From Elusimicrobiota bacterium (GTDB lineage: Bacteria > CG03 > SLGR01 > JAFGSA01), in the NCBI GenBank assembly GCA_016934855.1, contig JAFGSA010000035.1, positions 1-36,725 of the forward strand: a stretch of 36,725 bases of DNA, given 5' to 3'. Shown here piece after piece: positions 7,957 to 15,759 of the stretch; within the stretch, counting starts at the first letter, position 1, and the number at the start of each line of letters is the position of its first letter. The notes beneath the pieces were generated by a model. The model had not been told where the DNA came from, made no database searches, and was given only the letters and a program-made list of their open reading frames with translations. Made by a program: the position numbers and the translations under genes.

Positions 7957-8522
7957 CAGGTTCTCACTATATCTTCAAGGATATCCAGCAGTTCTTTTAT
8001 CTCGAAAGGTTTTATCAGTAATTCCTGGGCGCCAAGCTCTTTTACCTTTTCTTCAAGCCCTTCATGCGGATATCCGGTTATCACGACTATCTTAGGATAA
8101 CCCAGTTTGGGATCTTCCCTTATCTGCTTCATGACTTCATATCCGTCCATCCCGGGCATCTTGAGATCCAGCAAAACCAGGCTGATATCCTCCGAACCCA
8201 GTATAGCGCCCACATTGAATCCGTCTGTTGCCTCGAATATCTCGGCCTCCGGATACTGTTTGCCTATTATCTTCCTGACATTGTTCCGGATCACCTTCTC
8301 GTCGTCTACTATGAGCACTTTGAGCCTGTTCTTCGTCACATCGGAAGAAGGCATATTGTATTTTCTTACAAATTCCACGTAATCCTTCTGGAGTATTCTC
8401 CTGTGTCCGCCCGGTGTTTTGAAAGCCTTAAGCTTACCGGAATCTATCCAGTTTGTTACGGTAGATATATCCACGCTCAGATTTTTTGCGATATCATGCG
8501 TACTTAAAAGTTTATTAGCCAT
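7956..8522 (-). CDS. excisionase/MerR-type HTH fused to a receiver domain
   Basis: 188 residues. Residues 1-55 are a helix-turn-helix of the excisionase/BldC type (LLSTHDIAKNLSVDISTVTN, then KTPGGHRRI at 35-43). Residues 66-188 are a complete receiver: D73-D74, phospho-acceptor D119 in LLDLKMPGMDG, T149 and K171 in LLIKPFEI. The order is HTH first, REC second, the reverse of ordinary response regulators, so DNA binding is probably controlled by an unusual contact. GAGGAG ribosome-binding site; its own promoter lies upstream. It stands directly downstream of the REC-histidine kinase, its most likely signalling partner. Its HTH is a close paralogue of the 78-residue protein at 10320-10556. Confidence 0.9.
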   Translation of the reverse strand: MANKLLSTHDIAKNLSVDISTVTNWIDSGKLKAFKTPGGHRRILQKDYVEFVRKYNMPSSDVTKNRLKVLIVDDEKVIRNNVRKIIGKQYPEAEIFEATDGFNVGAILGSEDISLVLLDLKMPGMDGYEVMKQIREDPKLGYPKIVVITGYPHEGLEEKVKELGAQELLIKPFEIKELLDILEDIVRT

Positions 8523-8575
8523 TATATCTCCTCAAAATTGATGAATTCCCCCTACAGACTATTCCTAAATTTCAC

Positions 8576-8604
8576 ATTTTATTAAATCTTTTAATTTTTT
8601 TCAA
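8576..8604 (-). promoter_or_regulatory. promoter of the HTH-REC gene
   Basis: Minus strand TTGAAA (complement of 8599-8604), 17 bases, TAAAAT (complement of 8576-8581): five of six matches in each box with ideal spacing. It gives the HTH-REC gene its own start although the operon upstream runs the same way. Confidence 0.6.
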
Positions 8605-8679
8605 TAGAGATATGAATTTAACGGCTTTTATGTGATGAAACTGAAAAATCTTCCCGGTTTACGGCAGCGCCGGATCCTG

Positions 8680-9774
8680 CTATTTTTTTGGCAGGTATAC
8701 GCTGAATTCGGAACCCCTGCCCCTGCCGCCGCTATTGACCTTAATTATCCCCCCGTGCTGCGTCACTATCACATTGCTGGATGTGAGGCCGAGCCCCGTG
8801 CCTTTTTTATTTCTGGTAGTGAAATAGGGTTCGAAGATCTTCTCCATATTGCCCTTATCGATCCCCTCGCCGGTATCCTTGAATTTTATTATAACGTTTT
8901 CTTCATCTTCCCCGGTTGTTATGGTAAGTTCGCCGCCCGGCGCCATGCTCTGAAGACCGTTGGTTATTATACTGACAAACACCTCTTCGATGTGAAACCT
9001 GCTGATTTTCACCTCCGTAAGCGGCTCCGTAAGCTTCTTTGTCACCCTGAACCCTTCCAGCTTTCTTCTCCCGATAATATTCAATGCGTTCTCTACCACT
9101 GCGTTGATATTGTAGCGCTTGAAATCAAAGGTCCGGTCTTTCGCGAAGCCGATAAAACTCTTAACGGTATCCCTTATGCGCTGGGATTCCTTTATTATCA
9201 TATCCAGGCTCTCCCTGTACGGGCTGTCATACGGCAGTTCATCAAGCAGCAGCTCGGCCGTAGACAATATCGAAGCCAGCGGATTATTGATTTCGTGCGC
9301 AACTCCGCCGGCAAGTTTCCCCAAAGACGCGAGTTTTTCCTTGTAGGCGAGCTTTTTCAGGAGTACATCTTTTTCCTCGTGGGCTTTTTTCCTTTCGATG
9401 GCGTAATTTATCGAGCGGATAAGAAGGCCGCCGTCCAGGCTGCCTTTTACAAGATAATCCTGCGCGCCCGCGTGTACAGCTTTTATCGCGAGCTCCCTGT
9501 CCTCAAGCCCGCTGAGGACTACTATGGGAATATCGGACGGGATCGAGGCATGCAGTACGGTAAAAGTATCAAGGCCGCGGCTGTCAGGCAGTGAAAGATC
9601 GAGCAATATCATATCGGCCCGGTTTGATGACAGATATTCTATACCCTGGCCGAGGCTTTTTGCCAGCTCCAGCCTGAACCCGCGAGGATCTTCCTCTTTT
9701 ATCATGCTCTCGATGAGCTTAACATCTCCCTCGTTATCTTCTATAAGCAGCACTGTACTGAATTTGTCATTCAT
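8680..9774 (-). CDS. hybrid REC-histidine kinase (REC first)
   Basis: 364 residues, soluble, no membrane segment. Receiver domain at 1-125 with E12-D13, phospho-acceptor D59 in LLDLSLPDSRG and K110. A short coiled coil (125-150) leads to HisKA with the phospho-acceptor H160 in GGVAHEINNPLASI. The HATPase domain has the N-box at N272 (ITNGLQSMAPGG), G1 at 300 (DTGEGI), and G2 near 325 (KGTGLGL). It probably takes phosphoryl input at the REC domain and autophosphorylates H160, acting as an intermediate in a relay. The REC protein just upstream (39 bases) and HTH-REC downstream are candidate partners. Confidence 0.93.
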   Translation of the reverse strand: MNDKFSTVLLIEDNEGDVKLIESMIKEEDPRGFRLELAKSLGQGIEYLSSNRADMILLDLSLPDSRGLDTFTVLHASIPSDIPIVVLSGLEDRELAIKAVHAGAQDYLVKGSLDGGLLIRSINYAIERKKAHEEKDVLLKKLAYKEKLASLGKLAGGVAHEINNPLASILSTAELLLDELPYDSPYRESLDMIIKESQRIRDTVKSFIGFAKDRTFDFKRYNINAVVENALNIIGRRKLEGFRVTKKLTEPLTEVKISRFHIEEVFVSIITNGLQSMAPGGELTITTGEDEENVIIKFKDTGEGIDKGNMEKIFEPYFTTRNKKGTGLGLTSSNVIVTQHGGIIKVNSGGRGRGSEFSVYLPKK

Positions 9775-9813
9775 AATGCATCTCCGCCAAGCATATCCTT
9801 CCCGCGCTGCCGC

Positions 9814-10257
9814 TCACTCCGGCGGCAGCTTCACCACGCCGAACCAGAAGACCTCTATCAATTTTATTATTTCGACGAACCGGTTCATATCAAACGGTTT
9901 TGTTATATAGCAGTTTGCATGCAGATCATAACTTTTTATCACGTCCTGTTCTGAATCCGATGTAGTCAGAACAATTACCGGTATCCTCTTGAGCCCGGGA
10001 TTTTCCTTTATCTCTTTCAGCAGCCTTCTGCCGTCTTTATCCGGGAGATTAAGATCGAGGAGAATAAGATCCGGCTTCGGACTGCCCGAGTATCTACCCT
10101 CGTTATTGAGGAAATCGAGCGCATCGATTCCGTCTTTAACGGCACTGATGTTATTATGTATCCCGTTTTCGCGGAATGCCTCCTCCACCAGGCGCACGTC
10201 ACCCGGATTATTTTCTATGAGAAGGATTTCATTTGATCTTTTTACGCATTTATTCAA
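9814..10257 (-). CDS. stand-alone receiver protein, Rcp1-like
   Basis: 147 residues, a single receiver. EILLIENNPGDVRLVEEAF, phospho-acceptor D68 in LILLDLNLPDKDG, T98/T99 and K120 (CYITKPFD) are all present. The C-terminus FWFGVVKLP is characteristic of the Rcp1 group of response regulators, which partner with histidine kinases such as phytochromes and have no output domain. Here the adjacent REC-histidine kinase is the obvious partner. It is followed at 39 bases by that kinase and preceded at 62 bases by the HTH gene, so the three form one operon. Confidence 0.9.
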   Translation of the reverse strand: MNKCVKRSNEILLIENNPGDVRLVEEAFRENGIHNNISAVKDGIDALDFLNNEGRYSGSPKPDLILLDLNLPDKDGRRLLKEIKENPGLKRIPVIVLTTSDSEQDVIKSYDLHANCYITKPFDMNRFVEIIKLIEVFWFGVVKLPPE

Positions 10258-10319
10258 GATGAACCTCCTTCCCGGGGCAGCTCCTGTCCTTCATCGGTAT
10301 TACTGAACGGACTTCGACT

Positions 10320-10556
10320 TTATGCGCTGTTTTCGGGTTCCGGGATCTTTTCCTCTTCATTGTCAACTATCTCGGGAGGGATAGGCATATTGTATTCCAT
10401 AAGGAATTTTTTAAGGTCTTTGCCGTTTACCCTCCTGTGCCCGCCGGGAGTGACGTATGCAGTGATCTTTCCGTCATCGATCCATCTCGCGACCGTGCCT
10501 GAATATACGTGAAGCATTTTTGCGATATCGAACGTGGTATAGGGCTTTCTCTTCAT
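10320..10556 (-). CDS. excisionase/BldC-type HTH protein
   Basis: 78 residues. TTFDIAKMLHVYSGTVARWI and VTPGGHRRV form a winged HTH of the excisionase/MerR-like family, followed by an acidic tail. The recognition region is very close to that of the HTH-REC protein at 7956-8522 (shared TPGGHRR), so the two may bind related DNA sites or compete. AGGAG ribosome-binding site, and a promoter about 80 bases upstream. It is the first gene of the HTH-REC-REC/HK operon. Nothing nearby looks like a phage or an attachment site, so excisionase activity is unlikely; a transcription regulator is more probable. Confidence 0.87.
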   Translation of the reverse strand: MKRKPYTTFDIAKMLHVYSGTVARWIDDGKITAYVTPGGHRRVNGKDLKKFLMEYNMPIPPEIVDNEEEKIPEPENSA

Positions 10557-10633
10557 ATTTACTCCTGTTATTTTTACAGTAATATCCTTTTTTCCATATA
10601 ATACTTAAAAAACTTATTATGCTACATATCCAT

Positions 10634-10661
10634 ATATTAATCGTTTTTAACTTTTTGTCAA
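10634..10661 (-). promoter_or_regulatory. promoter of the HTH-REC-HK operon
   Basis: Minus strand perfect TTGACA (complement of 10656-10661), 16 bases, TAATAT (complement of 10634-10639). The same TTGACA/TAATAT pair serves the zinc-ribbon gene. The leader to the ATG at 10556 is about 70 bases. Confidence 0.55.
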
Positions 10662-10724
10662 GATAACCCGGTTTCCCTTAGCCGCCGGGCGGCTATTACA
10701 GAGCATACAGGAACCCCGATAGTA

Positions 10725-10752
10725 TTGAATTTTAATTTCTTTTATGTAAAAT
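10725..10752 (+). promoter_or_regulatory. promoter of the periplasmic binding protein gene
   Basis: TTGAAT (10725-10730), 16 bases, TAAAAT (10747-10752). The ribosome-binding site AAGGA is at 10762-10766, nine bases before the ATG at 10776. The promoter is back to back with that of the two-component operon, so common control is possible. Confidence 0.55.
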
Positions 10753-10775
10753 AACAATTATAAGGAAAATCGGAA

Positions 10776-11696
10776 ATGAATATTAAAGAGAACTTATCCA
10801 TAATTTTATCCCTTGCGGTTATATTTTGCAGTACGGGCCTTTCCGCTGCTGAAACCAGGCATATTCTCATCATAAATTCCCTGGACAAGGAACACTATAA
10901 TAAGGCAGGCGAAGGCTTTAAGAACTATATAGCCGGTAAAATCGGGGTAAGATATTCGGAGTTCAACCTTTCGAAAGACAAGCCCGATGATATAACCTCA
11001 TTCATACAGAGAGAAATGCCGGACCTGGTTCACACCATAGGAAGTACAGCGCTGGATTACGCCAAGAACAACATAGCCAGCACACCTGTCGTTTATTCAA
11101 TGGTACTCGACCAGGATGCCGTTCGCACCGCTAACATAACGGGGGTCACCATAGACATCCCGGCATTAACAAAATTGAAAGAGATCGCCGTGATTTTCCC
11201 GACCAGGAAAAAAGTAGGGATAATATACTCAGACAAGATAGATGACCCGTGCGCCGAGATTTCATCCGGTGCAAAAGCGTACGGACTGGAAGTTATCTGC
11301 AGAAAGATAGTCAATATCAAGGATTTTCCGGTAGCGCTCGGCGATATATCTCCGAAAATAGATCTTTTCCTTATGATACCGGACCCGAATATCTATTTCA
11401 TGCAGTCCGTACAGCAGCTCCTGAGCGAAGGCATCAATAAGGGCTTCGGGGTCATAGGCCTTTCATCGATCTACACTAAATCCGGAGCGCTTGCGGCTTT
11501 CGACTGCGATTACGCGCTGACGGGAAACCAGGCTGCCGAGATCGCGCTTAAGATACTCAGCGGCACGAAACCGTCGGCCATCGAGATCATGCATCCCGAA
11601 ACTACTATTTTGTCCCTTAACCTTTCCACCGCGTCCAAAATCAACGTATCCGTTGAACAGAAATATATAAATAAGGCAATCGTATACAGCGATTAA
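10776..11696 (+). CDS. exported ABC_sub_bind (PF04392-type) periplasmic binding protein
   Basis: 306 residues. A clear signal peptide (SIILSLAVIFCSTGLSAAE) with cleavage after Ala-Ala around 25. The mature part, starting RHILIINSLDKEHYNKAGEG, has the two-lobed layout of the ABC_sub_bind family (TrpX/DUF534-like): DLVHTIGSTALDYAKNN, then TPVVYSMVLD and VGIIYSD. Some members bind tryptophan or other small ligands. No permease or ATPase gene of the matching type lies nearby, and the gene is divergent from a two-component operon, so it may be a ligand-sensing partner rather than part of a transporter (inference). Confidence 0.85.
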   Translation: MNIKENLSIILSLAVIFCSTGLSAAETRHILIINSLDKEHYNKAGEGFKNYIAGKIGVRYSEFNLSKDKPDDITSFIQREMPDLVHTIGSTALDYAKNNIASTPVVYSMVLDQDAVRTANITGVTIDIPALTKLKEIAVIFPTRKKVGIIYSDKIDDPCAEISSGAKAYGLEVICRKIVNIKDFPVALGDISPKIDLFLMIPDPNIYFMQSVQQLLSEGINKGFGVIGLSSIYTKSGALAAFDCDYALTGNQAAEIALKILSGTKPSAIEIMHPETTILSLNLSTASKINVSVEQKYINKAIVYSD

Positions 11697-11731
11697 TACC
11701 CTGCATGCCGGGATAAACCGCGAGGGCGGCC

Positions 11732-11749
11732 CCCGGACAGTGATCCGGG
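11732..11749. terminator. hairpin between convergent binding-protein and feoB genes
   Basis: CCCGGA-CAGTGA-TCCGGG, a 6-bp perfect stem, lies in the 71-base gap between two convergent stops. It has no U-run, but its position suits a shared, possibly Rho-assisted, terminator. The CAGTG in the loop recalls the CAGTGCCGGG hairpin at 5492-5506. Confidence 0.4.
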
Positions 11750-11767
11750 ATCCCCGCACTTATCCGC

Positions 11768-13504
11768 TTATAGTATGAGGTTCAGCAGGCCGCCTGTTAT
11801 TATGGTAGAAGCAAGCATGATAAGCGTGGCTTTTATCATGTCCTTAAGTCCGAACTCCCGCAGCATCACGGTAAACGTCGCCGCGCAAGGGAAGTACATC
11901 GTGAGAACAACGCAAGCTATGATCAGCTGCTTTAAAGTCATGCCTAGCGGCGCCAGCATCCCTACCGCGACATCTTTCCTGAGGAATCCCACCACAAGCG
12001 CACCGACGGATTCAGGCGGCAGGCCCATTATTCCCGTAACTACCGGACTCAATATCCTGCCCATCAGTTCCGTCATGCCGGAAAGATACATAAGGTTTAC
12101 CAGTAAGACCCCGACCAGGACCCACGGGACCGCTTCCCTGATGAACCAGACTATCCTCATCCATACTTTCTTTGCAATTGCGTTCCAGTAAGGAACTCGG
12201 TAAGGAGGTATCTCGATAAAGAGTTCGGGAGTATGCCCTTTAAGAGTGCGGTTCAGTATCATCCCCATAAAAACCCAGACCAGCAGCAGTGTTCCGAACA
12301 CCGGAACGAATCCCCTGGCCCCCTCTTTTCCTATGAGCCCCGATATCATCGCTATCTGCGCCATACAGGGCACGGATATCGCCATGATGGTGGCTGCGAG
12401 GAATCTCTCCCTTTTGGTCTCCATTATCCTTGTTGAAAGCGCGCCGGGAACATTGCATCCCAGGCCGAGTATCATGGGTATAATGCCGTATCCGTGGAGT
12501 CCGACCTTGTGCATGGAATTATCCATCAGTACCGCAAGCCGCGGCAGATACCCCGAATCTTCAAGAAGTGACAGTACCAGATAAAACGCGAATATATAGG
12601 GCAGTACTGCGGCCAGCGGGACATAGAGCCCTGTCGTCAGTATCCCGAACGCCTCCCCGAAATCTATTTCACCTCCGGCCAGCCTTCCTATAAGGATATC
12701 ATGAAGGAGTCCACGCCCGTTGAGCAGCCCGGATATCCGCATTACAGCCGGAGCCCACAGGGAGTTGAAAAAAGGGTCAAAAAGCCTGTTTATCAGGGTC
12801 TCGCCTATAAGTCTTATCAGCCAGAAAGCCGCAAGCGCTATCAAACCGGCAAGCGGAAGCCCGGTAACGGGCCTGACCGATATCTCGGAGAACCTGTCAA
12901 GCAGGGTATGATGCCTGTGGATTATCTTCTGAACCCGGCCTATTATCTCTCCTATCCTGTTCCACTTCTCGCTTTTCTCGAAATCGAAGCCGCTCACGAC
13001 AGCGGAATTTATGCTGTCTACAAGCTCCTTTATGCCTTCGCCCGTTATAGCGCATGTGGGAACACAGGGGACTCCCAGCAGAGACTCGAGCAATTTTACG
13101 TCTATCTCTATACCGGTATGCTGAGTCTCGTCCCAGAGATTGAGCGCTATTACCATCGGAATGCGTTTCTTTATCAGCTGAAGCGTAAGGCTCAGGTTTC
13201 TCTCCAGGTTAGTGGCATCTATCACGTTTACAACGGCATACGGTTCGCCGCTCTTTATCGAATCCTCCAGCATCTTCACGGCCACCTCTTCAGCCCTGGA
13301 CTCGGCTCCGAGAGAATATACGCCCGGCACGTCCGCTATCCTGACATCCTCGTGATCAATGTGCATTATGCCTTCCGAGAATTCCACGGTAGTACCGGGA
13401 TAGTTCGAAGCTATTACCTTGACGCCGGTGAGCCTGGAAAATACGACGCTTTTCCCGACATTGGGGTTTCCTATGAGAAGTACCTTGTTTACCCGGCCGG
13501 GCAT
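11768..13504 (-). CDS. feoB: ferrous iron transporter FeoB, short form
   Basis: 578 residues, shorter than the roughly 770 of E. coli FeoB. The N-terminal G domain has G1 GNPNVGKS (12-19), the switch TT at 38-39, G3 DVPG (58-61) and G4 NLWD (122-125, Leu in place of the more usual Met/Lys). The C-terminal part has two Gate/nucleoside-recognition halves with several membrane helices, and the conserved LGLGCNVPGALSTR. It imports Fe2+ through the inner membrane with GTP-dependent control. It is the last gene of dtxR-feoA-feoB, 3 bases after feoA. The missing length lies in the helical spacer and C-terminus, as in other short FeoB proteins. Confidence 0.95.
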   Translation of the reverse strand: MPGRVNKVLLIGNPNVGKSVVFSRLTGVKVIASNYPGTTVEFSEGIMHIDHEDVRIADVPGVYSLGAESRAEEVAVKMLEDSIKSGEPYAVVNVIDATNLERNLSLTLQLIKKRIPMVIALNLWDETQHTGIEIDVKLLESLLGVPCVPTCAITGEGIKELVDSINSAVVSGFDFEKSEKWNRIGEIIGRVQKIIHRHHTLLDRFSEISVRPVTGLPLAGLIALAAFWLIRLIGETLINRLFDPFFNSLWAPAVMRISGLLNGRGLLHDILIGRLAGGEIDFGEAFGILTTGLYVPLAAVLPYIFAFYLVLSLLEDSGYLPRLAVLMDNSMHKVGLHGYGIIPMILGLGCNVPGALSTRIMETKRERFLAATIMAISVPCMAQIAMISGLIGKEGARGFVPVFGTLLLVWVFMGMILNRTLKGHTPELFIEIPPYRVPYWNAIAKKVWMRIVWFIREAVPWVLVGVLLVNLMYLSGMTELMGRILSPVVTGIMGLPPESVGALVVGFLRKDVAVGMLAPLGMTLKQLIIACVVLTMYFPCAATFTVMLREFGLKDMIKATLIMLASTIITGGLLNLIL

Positions 13505-13507
13505 ATT

Positions 13508-13768
13508 TTAATCCTTCAGCACCTCTACAATAATCTTTCTAGCCATGCCGTTGCCTATAGCCACCTGGGCATTCCTGCATTTTACTACCACGGGGCCCTT
13601 AAAAAACGGCTGGTTTACCTTGGTTATCACCGCTCCCGGTATTATCCCCATGCAGTCCATCTTCCCCGTAAAACCCTGCCCCCCGTCCAGTCTTATCACC
13701 CTGCCGGTACTTCCTTTTCCCATTTCCGCAACAGATACTGTCTTTTTGCTCTTCTCCATTTTTTTCAC
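13508..13768 (-). CDS. feoA: FeoA, SH3-like partner of FeoB
   Basis: 86 residues. The core (about 12-85) has the FeoA SH3-like pattern: VSVAEMGKGSTGRVIRLDGG, then KMDCMGIIPGAVITKV, and a final strand AIGNGMARKIIVEV with the typical 'A-I-x-x-x-x-A-x-x-I-x-V' end. FeoA binds FeoB and modulates iron uptake. Met1 or Met4 could be the start. The spacing is 8 bases from dtxR and 3 to feoB, so cotranslation is very likely. Confidence 0.93.
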   Translation of the reverse strand: MKKMEKSKKTVSVAEMGKGSTGRVIRLDGGQGFTGKMDCMGIIPGAVITKVNQPFFKGPVVVKCRNAQVAIGNGMARKIIVEVLKD

Positions 13769-13776
13769 CCGCCCAT

Positions 13777-14175
13777 CTATTTTTTCCGGCTTCCGCCGTA
13801 CTTGTCTACAAACTCTACGAATTTATTAAGAGTTTCCCTGCTTATATGATGCTCCATGCTGCACGCGTCTTCTTGGGCCGTAGCCTGCGAAACGCCCAGC
13901 ATTTTATTAAGGAATTTGACGAGCACTTTATGTTTCCGGTATATATCGCTCCCCACAGAGGTTCCTTTATCGGTCAATTCGATATACCCGTAGTTTTCAT
14001 GAAGGATCATATCCAGATCCTTCAGCACATGAAGAGCCCTGTTGACGCTGGGCATCTTTACGTTCAGGGCCCTGCTGATGTCCTTTACCCTTACGGCTTT
14101 TTTCTCCTTGCTCAGCAGAAAAATCGCCTCCAGATAATCCTCTATACTCGAACTTAATTTCTGTCTGGTCTCCAT
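13777..14175 (-). CDS. DtxR/MntR-family metal-dependent repressor
   Basis: 132 residues: an N-terminal winged HTH (1-70) and the dimerisation/metal domain, without the SH3 extension of DtxR. IEDYLEAIFLL gives D13 and E16, the MntR-type ligands; YRKHKVLVKFL gives H82; DACSMEHHIS gives C105, E108 and H109. Cys105 corresponds to the Cys of DtxR rather than the Glu of Bacillus MntR (alignment from memory), which with feoA and feoB behind it points to Fe2+ as co-repressor. It should shut off its own operon when iron is plentiful. Two TTAG-N6-CTWA sites in its promoter are the likely operators. Confidence 0.9.
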   Translation of the reverse strand: METRQKLSSSIEDYLEAIFLLSKEKKAVRVKDISRALNVKMPSVNRALHVLKDLDMILHENYGYIELTDKGTSVGSDIYRKHKVLVKFLNKMLGVSQATAQEDACSMEHHISRETLNKFVEFVDKYGGSRKK

Positions 14176-14179
14176 AAAT

Positions 14180-14195
14180 GTTAGCCTACGCTTAC
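14180..14195 (-). promoter_or_regulatory. candidate operator 2 of the dtxR-feoAB operon
   Basis: GTTAGC-CTAC-GCTTAC, a palindrome with one mismatch, in the leader just before the dtxR ribosome-binding site. It repeats the TTAG-N6-CTWA pattern of the upstream site exactly 19 bases away, about two helical turns, as expected for two repressor dimers on one face of the DNA. Resembles the TTAGG-type boxes of DtxR/IdeR. Confidence 0.5.
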
Positions 14196-14198
14196 TTT

Positions 14199-14214
14199 AT
14201 TAGTCTTATCTAAT
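14199..14214 (-). promoter_or_regulatory. candidate operator 1 of the dtxR-feoAB operon
   Basis: ATTAG-TCTTAT-CTAAT, a perfect palindrome with 5-bp arms. It covers the probable transcription start and touches the TATAAT box (14213-14218), so a bound repressor would block RNA polymerase. Autoregulation by the DtxR-family protein is the simplest reading. Confidence 0.6.
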
Positions 14215-14241
14215 TATATCACATACACATCATTATTTCAA
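14213..14241 (-). promoter_or_regulatory. promoter of dtxR-feoA-feoB
   Basis: Minus strand TTGAAA (complement of 14236-14241), 17 bases, perfect TATAAT (complement of 14213-14218). The start is expected near 14206, inside operator 1. The leader to the ATG at 14175 is about 30 bases. Confidence 0.75.
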
Positions 14242-14365
14242 GTCCCGCGCACATATTGCTGTAAATACGCAGGGCCCGTTGCTATATATTGAATTACAGA
14301 GTGTGTTTACCGAAATGCGGGGATTGCCCGATAAAGGCGGCCGATGCTGGCCCCGGATAATTACA

Positions 14366-15130
14366 TTATATGTCTATACAGGCCTCCGCCGCCAGCATGA
14401 ACAGGTCTTCCTGACTTATGAGCGGTTTCTCCTTTTTCCTGGGTCTCCACGCCTCCCCCGCCACGCTGTCCATGCCGTATAAAATCTGCCCCAGTTTCAC
14501 GCCCCTGAACCCGGCGACGGCAAAAAGCGCGGACGCCTCCATATCTACGGCTACGCATCCCTGCCGCTTTCTTTCTTTTATCTTCCCGGCAGTCTCGCGG
14601 AAAAAGGCGTCGGTGGTCCATACTCTGCCTTCAGTATAACCCGTCCTTCTCTTTTCGCAGGCCCGTTTTATCGCCGCAAGAGAGTCCGGATGAGGCACGG
14701 CCTCGGCCTGCGGTTCAAGATAATGATACGAAGTCCCTTCATCCCTCACCGCGGAATCGGGCAGTATAACCGCGCCTTTAGGAACAGACTCGTCGAGTAC
14801 TCCGGCCGTACCGCAGGCCACTATGCTTGCGGCGCCGCCGGCTATGTATCCCTCCAGGACTATGGCGGCCAGGGGCGCGCCTACGGGTAGCGCACCAACC
14901 GTGATGCGCCTGCCGCCGTGCACGAACTCGTATACGGGGCTTTTTATTATCCTGAAATACCTGTCGTCCGAAACCCGCAGTTTTCCCGACCCTTCGAGTT
15001 TCTTCAGCACCTTATCGAAAGCGCACAGGACGCAGTATTTCGAAAACCGCGCCTTGCCGTAAAAATCAACCGGTTCGACAAGAGCCCTTTTTTCCCTGCT
15101 GAAACCTGTTATCGGATATTTTTCATTCAT
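14366..15130 (-). CDS. nucleoside phosphorylase (PNP/UDP family, uridine-phosphorylase-like)
   Basis: 254 residues, the family's usual size. VGALPVGAPLAAIVLEGYIA and GTAGVLDESVPKGAVILPDSA mark the phosphate- and ribose-binding loops, and AVDMEASALFAVAGFRGVK holds the hallmark M-E pair that contacts ribose. It splits a nucleoside with phosphate into a base and ribose-1-phosphate; uridine versus purine preference cannot be told from sequence. An AAAGGA ribosome-binding site stands 8 bases before the ATG. It is divergent from rubrerythrin and ends about 125 bases from the feo promoter, in a stretch with no other gene. Confidence 0.85.
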   Translation of the reverse strand: MNEKYPITGFSREKRALVEPVDFYGKARFSKYCVLCAFDKVLKKLEGSGKLRVSDDRYFRIIKSPVYEFVHGGRRITVGALPVGAPLAAIVLEGYIAGGAASIVACGTAGVLDESVPKGAVILPDSAVRDEGTSYHYLEPQAEAVPHPDSLAAIKRACEKRRTGYTEGRVWTTDAFFRETAGKIKERKRQGCVAVDMEASALFAVAGFRGVKLGQILYGMDSVAGEAWRPRKKEKPLISQEDLFMLAAEACIDI

Positions 15131-15174
15131 GGATGAATCCTTTAAACATAATGTTCATCTATATAAAAACATGT

Positions 15175-15203
15175 TTTACATATAATAACAAAATATATAT
15201 AAT
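15175..15203 (+). promoter_or_regulatory. promoter of the rubrerythrin operon
   Basis: TTTACA (15175-15180), 17 bases, perfect TATAAT (15198-15203). A strong AGGAGG at 15222-15227 precedes the ATG at 15236, so high expression is expected. Confidence 0.65.
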
Positions 15204-15235
15204 TCAGTAAACTTCAAAACAAGGAGGCACTTAAA

Positions 15236-15754
15236 ATGGTAAAATTATACAGATGCGAGATATGCGGAGACTCCTACATCGGGGAGAGCGCTCCCGATGA
15301 ATGCCCTTTTTGCGGCGCACATAGGAAATATATAAAAGAAGCCCGCGATGCAGAGGTAGACTTCGATGTATCCCTGAACGAAAGGGACACCGAGAACGCA
15401 AGGCACGCCCTGGATGTAGAAGTGAGCAATGCGGCTTTCTATTTCTGCGCGGCCCGGAAGACCGACGACGCGGAAGGAAAACTGCTGTTCAAGATACTCG
15501 GCAAGGTCGAAGCCGAACACGCCAGCGTATGGAAGAAGATCCTCAAGCTGGAAAGCATACCCGAGGGAAACGATGCCTGCCATACGAGCAACACCGAGAA
15601 TCTCGAGGACTCACACGCCCGCGAAACGAGGGCGATAGAGTTTTACAGGAAAGCCGCGAAAGAAGCCCTGAACCTCAGGGTAAAACAGATATTCGAGGCT
15701 TTCGTGGAAGTCGAGACCGACCACCTTCATCTGTCGGAAGAAAGACTTAAGTAA
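15236..15754 (+). CDS. rubrerythrin with N-terminal rubredoxin domain (reverse order)
   Basis: 172 residues. Residues 1-37 are a rubredoxin-like iron site: C7-x2-C10 (YRCEICGDSYIGE) and C23-x2-C26 (ECPFCGAHR). Residues 50-172 are a ferritin-like four-helix domain with the diiron ligand pattern E-x-x-H: KVEAEHASVWKKI and FVEVETDHLHLSEE, plus Glu residues in ALDVEVSNAAF and HARETRAIEFY. The rubredoxin domain comes first, as in reverse rubrerythrins. The protein reduces hydrogen peroxide in anaerobes with electrons from a rubredoxin or NAD(P)H oxidoreductase. A strong ribosome-binding site precedes it, and a DJ-1 gene follows after 5 bases. Confidence 0.92.
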   Translation: MVKLYRCEICGDSYIGESAPDECPFCGAHRKYIKEARDAEVDFDVSLNERDTENARHALDVEVSNAAFYFCAARKTDDAEGKLLFKILGKVEAEHASVWKKILKLESIPEGNDACHTSNTENLEDSHARETRAIEFYRKAAKEALNLRVKQIFEAFVEVETDHLHLSEERLK

Positions 15755-15759
15755 GGGAC

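Noticed and set aside
8632..9594. 320-codon plus-strand open frame
   Set aside because: Antisense to the REC-histidine kinase; low-quality composition.
10320..10556. Phage excisionase with an integrated prophage nearby
   Set aside because: No integrase, attachment site or phage genes near it; the HTH is of the excisionase type but linked to signalling genes.
12701..13849. 382-codon plus-strand open frame
   Set aside because: Antisense to feoB, feoA and part of dtxR, with no domain pattern and a Tyr/His-rich composition typical of a shadow frame.
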